57,766 bases of DNA from Candidatus Lambdaproteobacteria bacterium RIFOXYD2_FULL_50_16 (GCA_001783695.1 MFNE01000026.1:1-57766), one strand, 5' to 3'. Counted from the stretch's first letter, positions 43,287 to 52,544 are shown. Notes: generated by a model from the letters alone, not told the origin. Made by a program: numbers and translations.

Positions 43287-43306
43287 CCCGCTTTTAAATA
43301 GGCGGG
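43287..43306 (+). other. Hairpin between tRNA-Gln and tRNA-Gly
   Basis: CCCGC (43287-43291) pairs with GCGGG (43302-43306). It has no good T run, so it may be a processing signal in a joint tRNA transcript rather than a terminator. Confidence 0.35.
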
Positions 43307-43320
43307 ATTGTTGTACAAAA

Positions 43321-43397
43321 GCGGGAGTAGCTCAGCTGGCTAGAGCATCTGCCTTCCACGCAGAGGGTCGCCGGTTCGAATCCGGTTTCCCGCTCCA
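43321..43397 (+). tRNA. tRNA-Gly (UCC)
   Basis: Cloverleaf with acceptor GCGGGAG/TTCCCGC, D arm CTCAGCTGGCTAGAG, anticodon loop CTTCCAC (anticodon TCC, reads GGA) and T arm CCGGTTCGAATCCGG. CCA is encoded at 43395-43397. Confidence 0.96.
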
Positions 43398-43440
43398 ATC
43401 CGATCTTGCTGATCGATTGGTTATTGTTTTATTTTTCTTT
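43395..43440 (+). terminator. Intrinsic terminator after the tRNA pair
   Basis: CCAATC-C-GATC (43395-43405) pairs with GATCGATTGG (43411-43420) with one bulged base, followed by TTATTGTTTTATTTTTC. The stem overlaps the CCA end of tRNA-Gly. Confidence 0.75.
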
Positions 43441-43683
43441 ATCCTCCAAAGACCGCCCTGGTTGTTTGATTGCGCGCTTTTCTTGCGTGTAGATTTTCGT
43501 ATTCCCTTGCTTTAACTTGCCTCTCAAATCCAATTCTGCTATATTGCGGGAACAAAATATCAATCTTTTCTAAGTTTCCTTTTTAGCTTTTCTAGGCGGC
43601 AAAACCAAGTTTTTAAGTGTATCTGTTTTGAGCTATTGGCTTTATTGCCAAAGGTACAAAAGACGCTTATCCCCGAAAGTGAC

Positions 43684-44811
43684 ATGGACGCAAAGCTTTT
43701 TGAACACCCGTTATACATCCCGACTAGTTTAGAATGTAGCGAGGCTAAAAGCTGCTTTAATAACTTTCTCCATTGCCTGTCGGATGTCTATTATCAGACC
43801 GACATGGAGGGCGTTATTTTGGCAATCTCTCCTTCGGCGGAAGCTCATTTGGGCTACAAGCCAGAAGAGATGGTGGGCAAGAAAATGGCGGATTTTTATT
43901 TTAGCCCAGAAGACCGACAAAAGGTTGTTGAAGAATTTGTATCTCACCAGGGCCGGATCACCAGGGTTATAGCCGCTTTACGCCATAAAACTGGCGACAT
44001 AGTCTGGGCCTCTACCGACGCGGCCATTAGGTTTGGCTCTAAAGGGGAACCCCTATTTATCGAAGGGTTGTCTCGCAACGTATCTAAAGAAAAAAAGCTA
44101 GAGCTTGAACTCCAACAAGAGATCACCAAAAGAAAACTCCTGGTGCAGGTGCTTTGCCATGACTTGGTAACCCCCTTAAATAACGTTTTAGGGATTTTAG
44201 CACTTAGCGAGCGGGAGGTTTTAGAAAGTTTAGATGCTTTGAAATCGTCGGCAACTTCTGGGGTAGAACTAATAAGTCTGGTGCGCTACATGCAGGTTTT
44301 TGAAGAGGAAGGCTCCCAGTTTAGTCTAACCAAGGTCAATGTCTCGCAGGTTTTAGAGGCGGTTAAAGAAAATTTTAAGGCGAAACTTGAACACAAAAAA
44401 ATTACCCTCAGTCTTCAGACCCAGCCTGACCTTTTTGTGTTAGCCGAGCCGATCTCGTTGAAAAATTCGGTATTAGGTAATTTTGTTTCGAATGCGATTA
44501 AATTTTCTGAAGCTAGGTCAACAATTGAAATGGTCGCCCAAAGGGAAGGGGACTGGGTTAGTATCTGCGTGAACGACCATGGGATCGGAATGTCACAAAG
44601 AATGAAAGAGCAATTGTTTACCCTAGGCAAAACCACCAGTCGCAAGGGAACCGCCAATGAGGACGGTTCTGGCTGGGGGATGAAATTGGCCAATTTCTTT
44701 ATAGAAAAATATCAGGGTCGTATTGAGGTAGTGTCGCACAATGAGATTGAAAACCCAAAAAATATCGGTACCTCTATCAAGGCTTTGATCCCGGTTTTTA
44801 AGCAAAACTAG
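43684..44811 (+). CDS. Soluble PAS sensor histidine kinase
   Basis: A 375-residue cytoplasmic kinase. A single PAS with PAC motif (about 20-140; SDVYYQTDMEGVILAISPSAEAHLGY) precedes a HisKA-like domain with CHDLVTPLNNVLG (about 157-169) and an HATPase_c with NFVSNAIKFSEA (about 270-281), NDHGIGMS and SGWGMKLANF (G2-like). The H box has Asp-Leu instead of Glu-Leu but the histidine is present. I suggest ATG 43684, although the frame also opens at TTG 43636 with 16 extra residues; neither has a strong ribosome site. No regulator gene is adjacent. Confidence 0.82.
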   Translation: MDAKLFEHPLYIPTSLECSEAKSCFNNFLHCLSDVYYQTDMEGVILAISPSAEAHLGYKPEEMVGKKMADFYFSPEDRQKVVEEFVSHQGRITRVIAALRHKTGDIVWASTDAAIRFGSKGEPLFIEGLSRNVSKEKKLELELQQEITKRKLLVQVLCHDLVTPLNNVLGILALSEREVLESLDALKSSATSGVELISLVRYMQVFEEEGSQFSLTKVNVSQVLEAVKENFKAKLEHKKITLSLQTQPDLFVLAEPISLKNSVLGNFVSNAIKFSEARSTIEMVAQREGDWVSICVNDHGIGMSQRMKEQLFTLGKTTSRKGTANEDGSGWGMKLANFFIEKYQGRIEVVSHNEIENPKNIGTSIKALIPVFKQN

Positions 44812-45007
44812 GTTTTTTCCCCCGTCATTGACGGGCCTCTCTATTCCCCACTAGGTTTTTTTGCCCAGTCTTTGGCCAGTGCCTCTCTTCCCCCGATAAC
44901 CGCCATACGGGTATTGCAATAGGTCGCTCTTTTGTGAAATGATAGGCTTAAGCTTTTTGTTTATAAAAGCCCCTCAAATACTCAGAACCAAAAAATGGGA
45001 GAATACC

Positions 45008-46723
45008 ATGGTAGTTTCAACTTGGAATCGGCTTTGGGTATTACATGAGGAAGCTAAAGCGCTAATTTTGTTTAGTCCAGCTGCTTTGATAAAGGTTTTT
45101 AGCCAGAGTAACGGGAGAAATCAAGAAGCCGATGCCAAAAGGGCAGACCAGCTAAGCCAGCCCTCTTCGGAACACCCTGTGAAGTCAGGGCCAGAGGGAA
45201 TGGAGGACCAAGACCCTAAAAATTATAGCAACCGGCAGAAATTGGGGCTGGTTTTAGGGCCTGTATTGTTTTTTTTAATACTTCTCTTGCCCACCCCTCT
45301 GGAGATGAGCCTGTCCGCCCAACGTATGGCGGCGATTGCGTTTTTGATGGCCACCTGGTGGATGTGCGAGTCCATACCTATTCCGGTCACTAGCTTACTG
45401 CCCATTTTATTGTTTCCAATGATGGGGGTCATGCACACATCCAAAGCCGCTGCCCCCTATGCGAATCAGTTGATATTTTTATTTATGGGAGGTTTTATTA
45501 TTGCTTTATCTATGCAGCGTTGGAATCTGCACCGAAGAATTGCCATGAATATCGTAAAAACCGTAGGCTTTTCTCCTGAAAGGTTGATTCTTGGATTTAT
45601 GTTAGCCACAGCAGCACTTTCGGCTTTTGTTTCTAATACGGCCACCACCGTAATGATGATGCCCATTGGCCTAGCGATTATCACCCATGTAATCGAAGAG
45701 GGGAAAAAGGAGGGGCTTGATAAGGTGATCGATTTTTCGGCTGGAAAATTTGCGTTTGGATTAAATTTAATGTTGGGAATCGCTTACGCCGCCTCAATCG
45801 GCGGAATTGCCACTCTGATCGGCACCCCACCTAACACGGTGTTAGCCGGTTATTTGAACAAGACTTATGGTTACGAGATCACCTTCGTAAAATGGTTGTA
45901 TGTTGGGGTTCCCTTGGTGGTCTTGTTTCTACCTTTAAGTTGGTATTGGCTTATTAAATTCGCCAACCCGATGAAGCTTAAAAAGGTGCCTGGAGGGCCG
46001 GAATTGATTGCCCGAGAGCTAGGAGCGATGGGCATAATGGGCAAGGGGGAGCGCTGGACCGCAGTGGTCTTTTTTATAACCGCCTTAGGCTGGATCTTTC
46101 GCGAACAAATCAGCGTGGTTTTTACGGATCCTAAATTGATCACCGACGCTACGATCGCGATGACCGGTGCAATTGTACTTTTTTTAATCCCGATTGATCT
46201 AAAAAAGAACGAATTTGTGATGAACTGGCATTGGGCGTCCAAGTTACCCTGGGGGGTCTTAATCCTGTTTGGCGGGGGATTGGCCTTGGCCGATGGATTT
46301 CAAGCGACTGGCCTAGCTACCTGGATTGGTTCGCAGGTTAAACTATTAGATCAAGCGCCTATCTTTTTATTGGTTTTGGCGGTCACCACCTTGATCATTT
46401 TTTTAACCGAACTCACCTCAAATACCGCCACGGCCGCCATGGTAATGCCGATTTTGGCCGCCATAGCAGTAGGATTAGGGCAAAATCCCTTGTTATTATT
46501 GGTGCCTGCCGCTATTGCTGCCTCTTGCGCCTTTATGCTGCCAGTCGCCACCCCGCCCAATGCCATTGTTTTTGGCTCTGGTTATGTAACGATTCCTCAA
46601 ATGGCGAAGAGTGGCTTTGGGCTTAACTTAATTGGGATTGCATTGACCATGGTGGTTACCTATGTCTTTTTAATCCCGATATTTGATATCGTTATGGGTG
46701 AGATCCCTATTTGGGTTAAATAA
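45008..46723 (+). CDS. SLC13/DASS family sodium:anion symporter
   Basis: A 571-residue inner-membrane carrier with an unusually long, charged N-terminal extension (about 1-80; Glu, Lys and Ser-rich) before about 12 hydrophobic segments. The two family loops are SNTATTVMM (about residue 210) with GTPPNTV (about 270) and SNTATAAMV (about 470) with ATPPNAI (about 513). I take ATG 45008 because GGGAG lies 6 bp before it; the frame runs back to 44939 but that part has no ribosome site. It is a paralogue of 4183-5553. Substrate unknown, probably dicarboxylate. Confidence 0.88.
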   Translation: MVVSTWNRLWVLHEEAKALILFSPAALIKVFSQSNGRNQEADAKRADQLSQPSSEHPVKSGPEGMEDQDPKNYSNRQKLGLVLGPVLFFLILLLPTPLEMSLSAQRMAAIAFLMATWWMCESIPIPVTSLLPILLFPMMGVMHTSKAAAPYANQLIFLFMGGFIIALSMQRWNLHRRIAMNIVKTVGFSPERLILGFMLATAALSAFVSNTATTVMMMPIGLAIITHVIEEGKKEGLDKVIDFSAGKFAFGLNLMLGIAYAASIGGIATLIGTPPNTVLAGYLNKTYGYEITFVKWLYVGVPLVVLFLPLSWYWLIKFANPMKLKKVPGGPELIARELGAMGIMGKGERWTAVVFFITALGWIFREQISVVFTDPKLITDATIAMTGAIVLFLIPIDLKKNEFVMNWHWASKLPWGVLILFGGGLALADGFQATGLATWIGSQVKLLDQAPIFLLVLAVTTLIIFLTELTSNTATAAMVMPILAAIAVGLGQNPLLLLVPAAIAASCAFMLPVATPPNAIVFGSGYVTIPQMAKSGFGLNLIGIALTMVVTYVFLIPIFDIVMGEIPIWVK

Positions 46724-46759
46724 TGGGGATATCTTTACTGGGAAACCAAGGTCCCTGGC

Positions 46760-47785
46760 TTAACCCTTTTTGATCACCGCTCTCCAACCTAACCCCTGGT
46801 AGGTTTCGTACCCAGGGGTCAGTGCTTGGGCAAAGAGGGAAGCATTGTTTACCTCGAAAGATTGGTTTTTAGCTTGGTTAAACTGAAGCCGGTCCCTTAA
46901 AAATCCGGGATGATTGGTGGGCGCGATAATTACGCCCTTGTTATCAACTACAAGGCATTCGGTTGAAGCCCGCTCGTTCTCGCGCAACCGGACCGCCTTC
47001 AGCGCTCCGTCTGCCAGCCCGCTCCAGTCCATCATAACCACGATCACCCCGGTTACGTCCCCACTTTCTTCCCCGTTTTCTCGTATTGCGGTAGCGTAGG
47101 GGATAACCGAGGCATTGATTAAATATGGGTTTTTGTGGATCTCGCCGACTGCGTATTCGTTGCCGCTTTGAGTGGCCTTTGCTGCTTGGAACCAAGCTTC
47201 ATTGATTACGGACTTGCCCTGTACCGAATACTTATTGGGTCTGCCGTTTGATAATATGGTTCCGTCTGTTCTAATCACCCAGATATCTTGGTAAATGGTA
47301 TATGAATCCAAAATCACCCCCAAGCGCTTAGAAGCCCAATCTGGGTTTTCTTTCGCCCCTACAACCGCCGCATCCGTCGCCCACCACCGCACATCGCAAG
47401 TGCGTTCAAAAAGGTTACGGTCGATCACATCAATTAGATTTAAGGCAAGGTCCGCAAAGCGGCTACCGTTGACAATATTGTCGATTCGTCGGCTTTCCTC
47501 AACCCGCGCTTTAAGGCTGTCGATTACGTCCGAAGTAAATGCATTAGAAGCGGTTTTAATGGTTTCTGCCAAATTTTTCATCTCTTGCGCGACCACCCCA
47601 AACCCTTTGCCTGCTACCCCTGAATTGGCCGCTTCGATCAAGGCGTTTAGGGAAAGCATATTCATGTTCGCCGTAATTAGGTCCAATTGACTGTTAAACC
47701 TAGAGGCCTTTGAGGCAGTAGCCTGCATCCCATTAATTAAATGTTCGGTAGCGTTCCCACCGGTTACTTGCTTGTTCTCGGACAT
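46760..47785 (-). CDS. Soluble chemoreceptor-like protein with inverted domain order
   Basis: The 341-residue protein starts with a short MCP signalling tip: LITANMNMLSLNALIEAANSGVAGKGFGVVAQEMKNLA (about residues 36-73) matches the conserved receptor hairpin. A helix to about 108 follows, then a Cache-type sensor domain (about 110-341) containing RNLFERTCDVRWWATD (about 122-137), IYQDIWVIRTDGTIL and SVIPYATAI. No transmembrane helix or signal peptide is present, so it should be cytoplasmic, with sensor after signalling domain, the reverse of ordinary receptors. The hairpin is too short to include methylation helices. No CheW or CheA of standard type is near. Confidence 0.82.
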   Translation of the reverse strand: MSENKQVTGGNATEHLINGMQATASKASRFNSQLDLITANMNMLSLNALIEAANSGVAGKGFGVVAQEMKNLAETIKTASNAFTSDVIDSLKARVEESRRIDNIVNGSRFADLALNLIDVIDRNLFERTCDVRWWATDAAVVGAKENPDWASKRLGVILDSYTIYQDIWVIRTDGTILSNGRPNKYSVQGKSVINEAWFQAAKATQSGNEYAVGEIHKNPYLINASVIPYATAIRENGEESGDVTGVIVVMMDWSGLADGALKAVRLRENERASTECLVVDNKGVIIAPTNHPGFLRDRLQFNQAKNQSFEVNNASLFAQALTPGYETYQGLGWRAVIKKG

Positions 47786-48053
47786 ACAATTCCTGCATTT
47801 GGCTTTTCAACTTGGGATAGACGTTAGGAGGGAGCTATCCAGGTTGTAGCCCTGAAAAAACCGTACAAATTTAAAGCGTCTTTAAGAATGTTTGCAATAG
47901 AATGAAATTATAAAAGATAAAATATTGGTATGCGGTTTGTTACAGGTAGGAAAAGACACAAAATGTAGGGAATGCGCCAAGTTTGTCAGACTTGATACAA
48001 ACTGTTTTGAAGACGAGGGAGAATGGCGCAGAGAAAAAGGCGGGCAACGACCG
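47786..48053. other. Gene-free stretch upstream of the chemoreceptor-like gene
   Basis: About 270 bp of AT-rich DNA with no supported gene or RNA. It must hold the promoter of the leftward gene starting at 47785. Confidence 0.4.
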
Positions 48054-48090
48054 TAAAACCCTGGTTCTTCTATTAAAGATAAGGGTTTTA
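48054..48090 (-). terminator. Possible terminator of tRNA-Met
   Basis: TAAAACCCT (48054-48062) and AGGGTTTTA (48082-48090) form nine pairs around a 19-base loop, just downstream of tRNA-Met on the - strand. The T stretch on that strand is only four bases and lies in the stem, so it is a weak call. Confidence 0.4.
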
Positions 48091-48110
48091 GTTTTAAAAG
48101 TACCGGTTAT

Positions 48111-48187
48111 TGGTAGCGAAGGCGAGAGTTGAACTCGCGACCTTACGATTATGAGTCGTACGCTCTAACCAACTGAGCTACTTCGCC
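48111..48187 (-). tRNA. tRNA-Met (CAU), elongator type
   Basis: On the - strand the acceptor GGCGAAG pairs with CTTCGCT (one G-T), the anticodon arm ACGAC-TCATAAT-CGT shows CAT, and the T arm is GCGAGTTCAACTCTCGC. CCA is encoded (48111-48113). An isoleucine tRNA with modified CAU cannot be excluded, but the anticodon arm fits elongator Met. Confidence 0.9.
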
Positions 48188-48327
48188 GCCAATAGAATCG
48201 CAATATTTAGGCGATGGATCGGGCCTTGTCAAGCCTTGATTGCACTCTAGTAAACTGGGCTTTTACTTGCTAGAAGAATCGAGGGCCGATAGGCTTAAAG
48301 TAGGTAGGAAGCCAGGGAAGGAGTTAG

Positions 48328-49080
48328 ATGGATCAACCAAAAGAATGGATAGTAATTGCCGATTCCCATTTAGGGGCGGGGCCTGGAGACCTCGAACCTA
48401 TTTTAGCCTTGATTTTAAAGACCCCAGCTAAGGAGCGAGGGCTGATTTTTTTAGGCGATTTGTTCCATATCTGGGCCGGACCCCGAAAATTCCACACCTT
48501 AGAGGTTTCCACCCTAATGGCCGCTTTGACCGAGTTTCAAGGCAGGGGCGGGCAGGTACGTTTGGTTATGGGGAACCGGGACGCTTTATTAGAGGAAACT
48601 CAACTAGGTGGCCCTGGATTTGAAGGGTTACCCTTCGACCGAATTGCCCAAGAAAATGACCAAATCGAAACCCCATCTGGTTCCATCCTTCTGGCGCATG
48701 GTGATCTAGTCAACCAATTGGACCAGCGCTACCTTAGGTGGCGGGCGGTTTATCGGAGTGCTTGGTTCCGCTGGGCCTTTACGTTATTGCCAAAAAAAAA
48801 GGCCCAAAAAATCATGGTAGGTTTAGAAGCCAAACTCAAAGGGACCAATCTTCATTTTAAACTGGAATTTCCTTGGCCTCAGTGGGAACATTGGCTTGAA
48901 ACCCAGGTTAGGTTTTGGGCTCCTCGATTAATACTAGTGGGCCATTTTCATCCAGAACAGTTAATCGAAACCAAGTTAGGCACCACTACCGCTTTAGTAA
49001 TTCCCGACTGGCTAAATAGCCGGTGCTACCTTTGGGTTAAAGAGGATTTGAGTTATGAAGTTTGCCATTTTACTCCTTAG
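48328..49080 (+). CDS. lpxH: LpxH-like UDP-2,3-diacylglucosamine hydrolase
   Basis: A 250-residue calcineurin-type metallophosphoesterase, probably the lipid A enzyme that removes UMP from UDP-2,3-diacylglucosamine at the membrane. The metal motifs are IADSHLGAG (Asp9, His11), FLGDLFHIW (Asp near 43), GNRD (about 85-88), LAHGD (about 117-121) and VGHFHP (about 205-210). The first motif has Asp-Ser-His rather than the Asp-Leu-His of E. coli LpxH, and the spacing is shorter than LpxG, so a related phosphohydrolase is possible. ATG 48328 follows AAGGAG. It overlaps the next gene by 26 bp. Confidence 0.75.
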   Translation: MDQPKEWIVIADSHLGAGPGDLEPILALILKTPAKERGLIFLGDLFHIWAGPRKFHTLEVSTLMAALTEFQGRGGQVRLVMGNRDALLEETQLGGPGFEGLPFDRIAQENDQIETPSGSILLAHGDLVNQLDQRYLRWRAVYRSAWFRWAFTLLPKKKAQKIMVGLEAKLKGTNLHFKLEFPWPQWEHWLETQVRFWAPRLILVGHFHPEQLIETKLGTTTALVIPDWLNSRCYLWVKEDLSYEVCHFTP

Positions 49081-50296
49081 TTTTTTTTGGTTGGGTGGGT
49101 TTGCCAGCGCCCAAACCCTACAGGTTACCGGACAAATCATGGGCGAGATCAGTCCTTGTGGCTGCTCTCCAGGCAAGGAAAAAGGGGGTATCGCCCGGCT
49201 CTCGACCTACCTTAAAGCGAACCAGGGTGGTCTTTGGGTTGATTTAGGCAACTATTCATCTCCGCCGACAGAACAAGGTGAGCTTAAAAACCAGCTCTGG
49301 GCCAAGGCTTTTACTGATAATTCGCTTTTTGCGCTTCTGCCGGGCCCTTTGGAATTTTCTCAAGGAAAAAGGGGGCTGGCCAAACGCCCATTGCCCTACC
49401 TATTAACCAACCTCTTGAGCCCCGTTGCCAACGTGGATCGAGTAAAAACTCAAGTAGATTGGCAGTTTTTTGGGTTTTTATCCCCCGAACTTTTAAGTAG
49501 CGGGCGACACAAAACGGACCTTTTAGGTGGGGTAGAGTTTTTTTTAAAAGAGGTTGGAAAAAATCGCTCTGCCGCTAGGCATCGAGCTTTGTTGTTTAGA
49601 GGCTCAGACCAAGAACTTAAAGAAATAGTTCAAACAGGCCTTTTTGAACTGGTCCTTCCAGCCAATCAGGCGGTCTTAGAGGAGGATCAAAAAGAAATCT
49701 TGGTCCTAGGCACCCGTCAGTACCCGCTACCCCCGATCAAAGGCCAAGGGGTTTTGGAAATTTCGTTGGATAACCAAAAAACTGTGCGGACCCTTTGGCT
49801 CGACAAGGCTTTTGAGGCTGATAAGGCTTGGGTCCCAGAGTTTAAAGCTTACGATCAAGCGGTTGAAAAACTTTTTGAAAGTTTTCTAAAATCCCAACAA
49901 AAGGCCCCAGACAAAAGGGTTTACAAGGGCAGCGCCTACTGTGTAACCTGTCACCAGGAGGAAGGGGCCATTCATCAAGGCACCGCCCATGCTCAAGCCT
50001 TTGGTTCGTTAGAAAAGGTGGGGCGGGATCGGGACCCAGATTGCATAGCTTGCCATTCGGCGGGATTTTTAAAGGGTGGCTTTGTATCGAAAGAAACCAC
50101 GCCTGGGCTTGAAAATGTAGGCTGCGAATCTTGCCACGGGCAGTTTAGGCCCCATGTGGAAAAACCGCCGTCTTATGTTAATCCCCGTCAAAAGGTGACC
50201 GAAAAAACCTGCAAGAATTGTCACCAAGGCAGCCATTCGCCAGATTTCAAGTTTGAGACCTATTACCCTAAAATCGTACACACAAAACAGCGATGA
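49055..50296 (+). CDS. UshA-like / tetraheme cytochrome c fusion
   Basis: A 413-residue periplasmic protein with a signal peptide (about 1-20, ending FASAQ). Residues about 20-215 resemble the N-terminal part of 5'-nucleotidase/UshA-type proteins found fused to multiheme cytochromes: GEISPCGCSPGKEKGGIARL and WVDLGNYSS. Metal residues of true nucleotidases are not obvious, so it may be inactive. The C-terminal part has four heme sites: CVTCH (about 299-303), CIACH (about 330-334), CESCH (about 355-359) and CKNCH (about 386-390), cytochrome c554-like. It overlaps lpxH upstream and dsbA downstream (ATGA). Electron transfer in the periplasm is expected; the partner is unknown. Confidence 0.85.
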   Translation: MKFAILLLSFFWLGGFASAQTLQVTGQIMGEISPCGCSPGKEKGGIARLSTYLKANQGGLWVDLGNYSSPPTEQGELKNQLWAKAFTDNSLFALLPGPLEFSQGKRGLAKRPLPYLLTNLLSPVANVDRVKTQVDWQFFGFLSPELLSSGRHKTDLLGGVEFFLKEVGKNRSAARHRALLFRGSDQELKEIVQTGLFELVLPANQAVLEEDQKEILVLGTRQYPLPPIKGQGVLEISLDNQKTVRTLWLDKAFEADKAWVPEFKAYDQAVEKLFESFLKSQQKAPDKRVYKGSAYCVTCHQEEGAIHQGTAHAQAFGSLEKVGRDRDPDCIACHSAGFLKGGFVSKETTPGLENVGCESCHGQFRPHVEKPPSYVNPRQKVTEKTCKNCHQGSHSPDFKFETYYPKIVHTKQR

Positions 50297-50910
50297 GAAT
50301 CAAAAAACTGGTTTTTAGTCTCTTAGGTTTAGCCCTTGTGGGGTCAGTGGCCTTGGCCGATGGGTTAGACGGGCAGTATGAGGTGGTGGCTCCGTTGGTA
50401 GCGCCCCCGGCCCATAGTTTGGATAAGGTGATCATTCACGAGGTGTTTTATTTCGGCTGCCCCCATTGTTTTGAATTAAATAAGGTTCTGCCTACTTTTG
50501 CTAAAACTTATGGAAAGCGGGTTGAGCTTATTTCGGTGCCCATTGGTTGGAGTGGGCCTGATCCTGGGCGGCTGTTGATGATCGCTCGGCAGAAAGGGCA
50601 CGACAAGGAAATGGAGGTTAAAAACATGATCCTTAGCTTTACCCACGAAAAGGGACTGGGCAAGGCGATGTTCACTCGCGACAAGTTGCAGTTTGTCGCC
50701 AAGTTGACCGGGCTGTCGCGAGAATTTGAAACCCTAATGGATGACCCCGTAATTGTTAAACAGATGGATGACGCCATGGCTTTTGCCAAGGAAAAGGGGG
50801 TTGAGTCCACGCCGACTTTGATTTTGCAAGGCTCGGTCAAGGTTGTGGGCAACGATTTGGTTAATTTGAAAAAGGTGCTCAACTCCATGCTTAAGGAGCC
50901 AGTCCCCTAA
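50293..50910 (+). CDS. dsbA: Periplasmic thiol:disulfide oxidase DsbA
   Basis: A 205-residue thioredoxin-fold protein with signal peptide (about 1-22, GSVALA) and the catalytic motif CPHC in YFGCPHCFELN (about residues 56-59), the same dipeptide as E. coli DsbA. The cis-proline is in STPTLIL (about 175-181). It probably introduces disulfides into exported proteins; placement between a multiheme cytochrome and nadE may support heme-protein maturation, which is inference. ATG 50293 overlaps the upstream stop as ATGA, and its TAA overlaps the nadE ATG by one base. No DsbB is in the window. Confidence 0.93.
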   Translation: MRIKKLVFSLLGLALVGSVALADGLDGQYEVVAPLVAPPAHSLDKVIIHEVFYFGCPHCFELNKVLPTFAKTYGKRVELISVPIGWSGPDPGRLLMIARQKGHDKEMEVKNMILSFTHEKGLGKAMFTRDKLQFVAKLTGLSREFETLMDDPVIVKQMDDAMAFAKEKGVESTPTLILQGSVKVVGNDLVNLKKVLNSMLKEPVP

Positions 50911-52544
50911 TGCGACTTGGTCTTTTACAACTCAATTACCGGGTCGGTGATGTGGCGGGCAACGCAGCAAAAATTGTTGCCGCCGTGCAAGCGGCCCCCA
51001 AGGTAGATCTGTTTGTCACCTCCGAGCTGGCACTGATGGGGTATCCCCCCAAAGATCTTTTGTTTAATTACGGACTTTTAGAAAAGTGCCAAAAAGAGCT
51101 TGAGTCTTTGGCTTTGAGCTTAAAAGACTATCCTCCGATCTTGGTGGGAGCGCCTGAGTTTAATGATACGGGCGTAGGGAAGGCTTTGTTTAACGCCAGT
51201 TTTCTTTTGCAAAAGGGGCGTGTTGACGCCAGTTTCCATAAAAAATTACTGCCAACCTACGATGTTTTTGACGAAGCCCGGTATTTCGAATCGGCTAAAT
51301 CTTCGCAGATATTGGAGCTAGGCGGGCGTCGGATAGGGATCACTATTTGCGAAGACATTTGGAACGACCACCTTTTCCAGCCGGCCAAGTCGCTTTACGG
51401 GCAAAATCCGATGAACGAACTGCGGGCCGGGCGGGTTGATTTGGTAGTGAATCTTTCTAGTAGTCCCTTTTGGCTAGGTAAGCACAAACAGCGCGAGACC
51501 ATGCTTTCGATGGTGGCTAAAAAATCTGGGGTGCCTTTGGTTTATGTTAACCAAGTTGGGGGTAACGACGACTTAATCTTTGATGGACGCACCCTCGCCT
51601 TTAACCATGCAGGGGAACAAATCGCCCAGGGGGCTATGTTTGCCGAAGATTTTGTTTTGGTTGATACCGACTCGAACGTGCCACTGCCTCCGGCCATAGT
51701 CGATGAAGAAAAAGAGCTATTTATGGCCTTGGTCTTAGGGACCAGGGACTACGTCGAAAAATGCGGATTTAAAAAAGTAGTTTTAGGGCTCTCTGGCGGG
51801 ATAGATTCGGCCTTAACCGCCGTGATTGCTGCCCAGGCCCTAGGACCAGACAAGGTGAAAGCGATTTTGCTACCCTCACCCTATTCTTCCAAAGGCAGTA
51901 TCGATGATTCGCTCAATTTGGCCAAACGGGTGGGGATTGAAACCGCGATTTTGCCTATTGGGGATTTGATGCAAGGCTTTGAGCAGGCCTTAACCCCGGT
52001 TTTGGGCGGCCAACCAACGGGGCTGACGGCTGAAAATCTGCAAGCCAGGATTCGAGGAAACCTCTTGATGGCTTATTCCAATCAGACCAATGCCATGCTT
52101 TTGACTACAGGCAATAAATCAGAGCTTTCAGTGGGTTATTGTACTATTTATGGGGACATGGCCGGGGGGTTGGCGGTGATTAGTGACCTGCCTAAAACGC
52201 TGGTTTACCGTTTAAGTAACTGGATCAACCAGACCCAAAACAACCCTATACCTCAAGCAATTATCGACAAAGCGCCCAGCGCTGAATTACGCCCAAATCA
52301 AACCGATCAGGACAGCCTTCCCCCCTATGAGCAACTAGACGCGATTCTAAGCCTTTACATCGAAGGGCGTCGAAGTTTAGCCGAGATTGTAGAGGCCGGC
52401 TTCGCCGAACCGATCGTTCAGCAAATAGCTAAGTTGGTGCGGGGGGCGGAGTTTAAACGAAAACAACTACCGCCAGGACTGAAAGTCCACGAACTGGCTT
52501 TTGGAACTGGCTGGCGGATGCCCATTGCCGCAAAATCCCTATAG
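50910..52544 (+). CDS. nadE: Glutamine-dependent NAD+ synthetase
   Basis: A 544-residue cytoplasmic enzyme that amidates deamido-NAD with ammonia from glutamine. The N-terminal nitrilase-like glutaminase (about 1-260) has the catalytic Glu in SELALMGYPPKDLL (about 43), Lys in FHKKLLPTYDVF (about 111) and Cys in ITICEDIW (about 147). The C-terminal synthetase has the ATP loop LSGGIDSALTA (about 294-304), GNKSELSVGYCTIYGDMAGG (about 409-428) and the ending RRSLAEI. It is the long two-domain type and does not need a separate amidase. It begins one base inside the dsbA stop and tex follows after 5 bp. Confidence 0.97.
   Translation: MRLGLLQLNYRVGDVAGNAAKIVAAVQAAPKVDLFVTSELALMGYPPKDLLFNYGLLEKCQKELESLALSLKDYPPILVGAPEFNDTGVGKALFNASFLLQKGRVDASFHKKLLPTYDVFDEARYFESAKSSQILELGGRRIGITICEDIWNDHLFQPAKSLYGQNPMNELRAGRVDLVVNLSSSPFWLGKHKQRETMLSMVAKKSGVPLVYVNQVGGNDDLIFDGRTLAFNHAGEQIAQGAMFAEDFVLVDTDSNVPLPPAIVDEEKELFMALVLGTRDYVEKCGFKKVVLGLSGGIDSALTAVIAAQALGPDKVKAILLPSPYSSKGSIDDSLNLAKRVGIETAILPIGDLMQGFEQALTPVLGGQPTGLTAENLQARIRGNLLMAYSNQTNAMLLTTGNKSELSVGYCTIYGDMAGGLAVISDLPKTLVYRLSNWINQTQNNPIPQAIIDKAPSAELRPNQTDQDSLPPYEQLDAILSLYIEGRRSLAEIVEAGFAEPIVQQIAKLVRGAEFKRKQLPPGLKVHELAFGTGWRMPIAAKSL

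Noticed and set aside
44821-44835. CCCGTC-ATT-GACGGG hairpin after the PAS kinase at 43684
   Set aside because: It is short and not followed by a T run, so it is not a convincing terminator.
48240-48431. Frame overlapping the start of the LpxH-like gene
   Set aside because: It is in another frame from the strongly supported gene, has no ribosome site and would use an untidy start.
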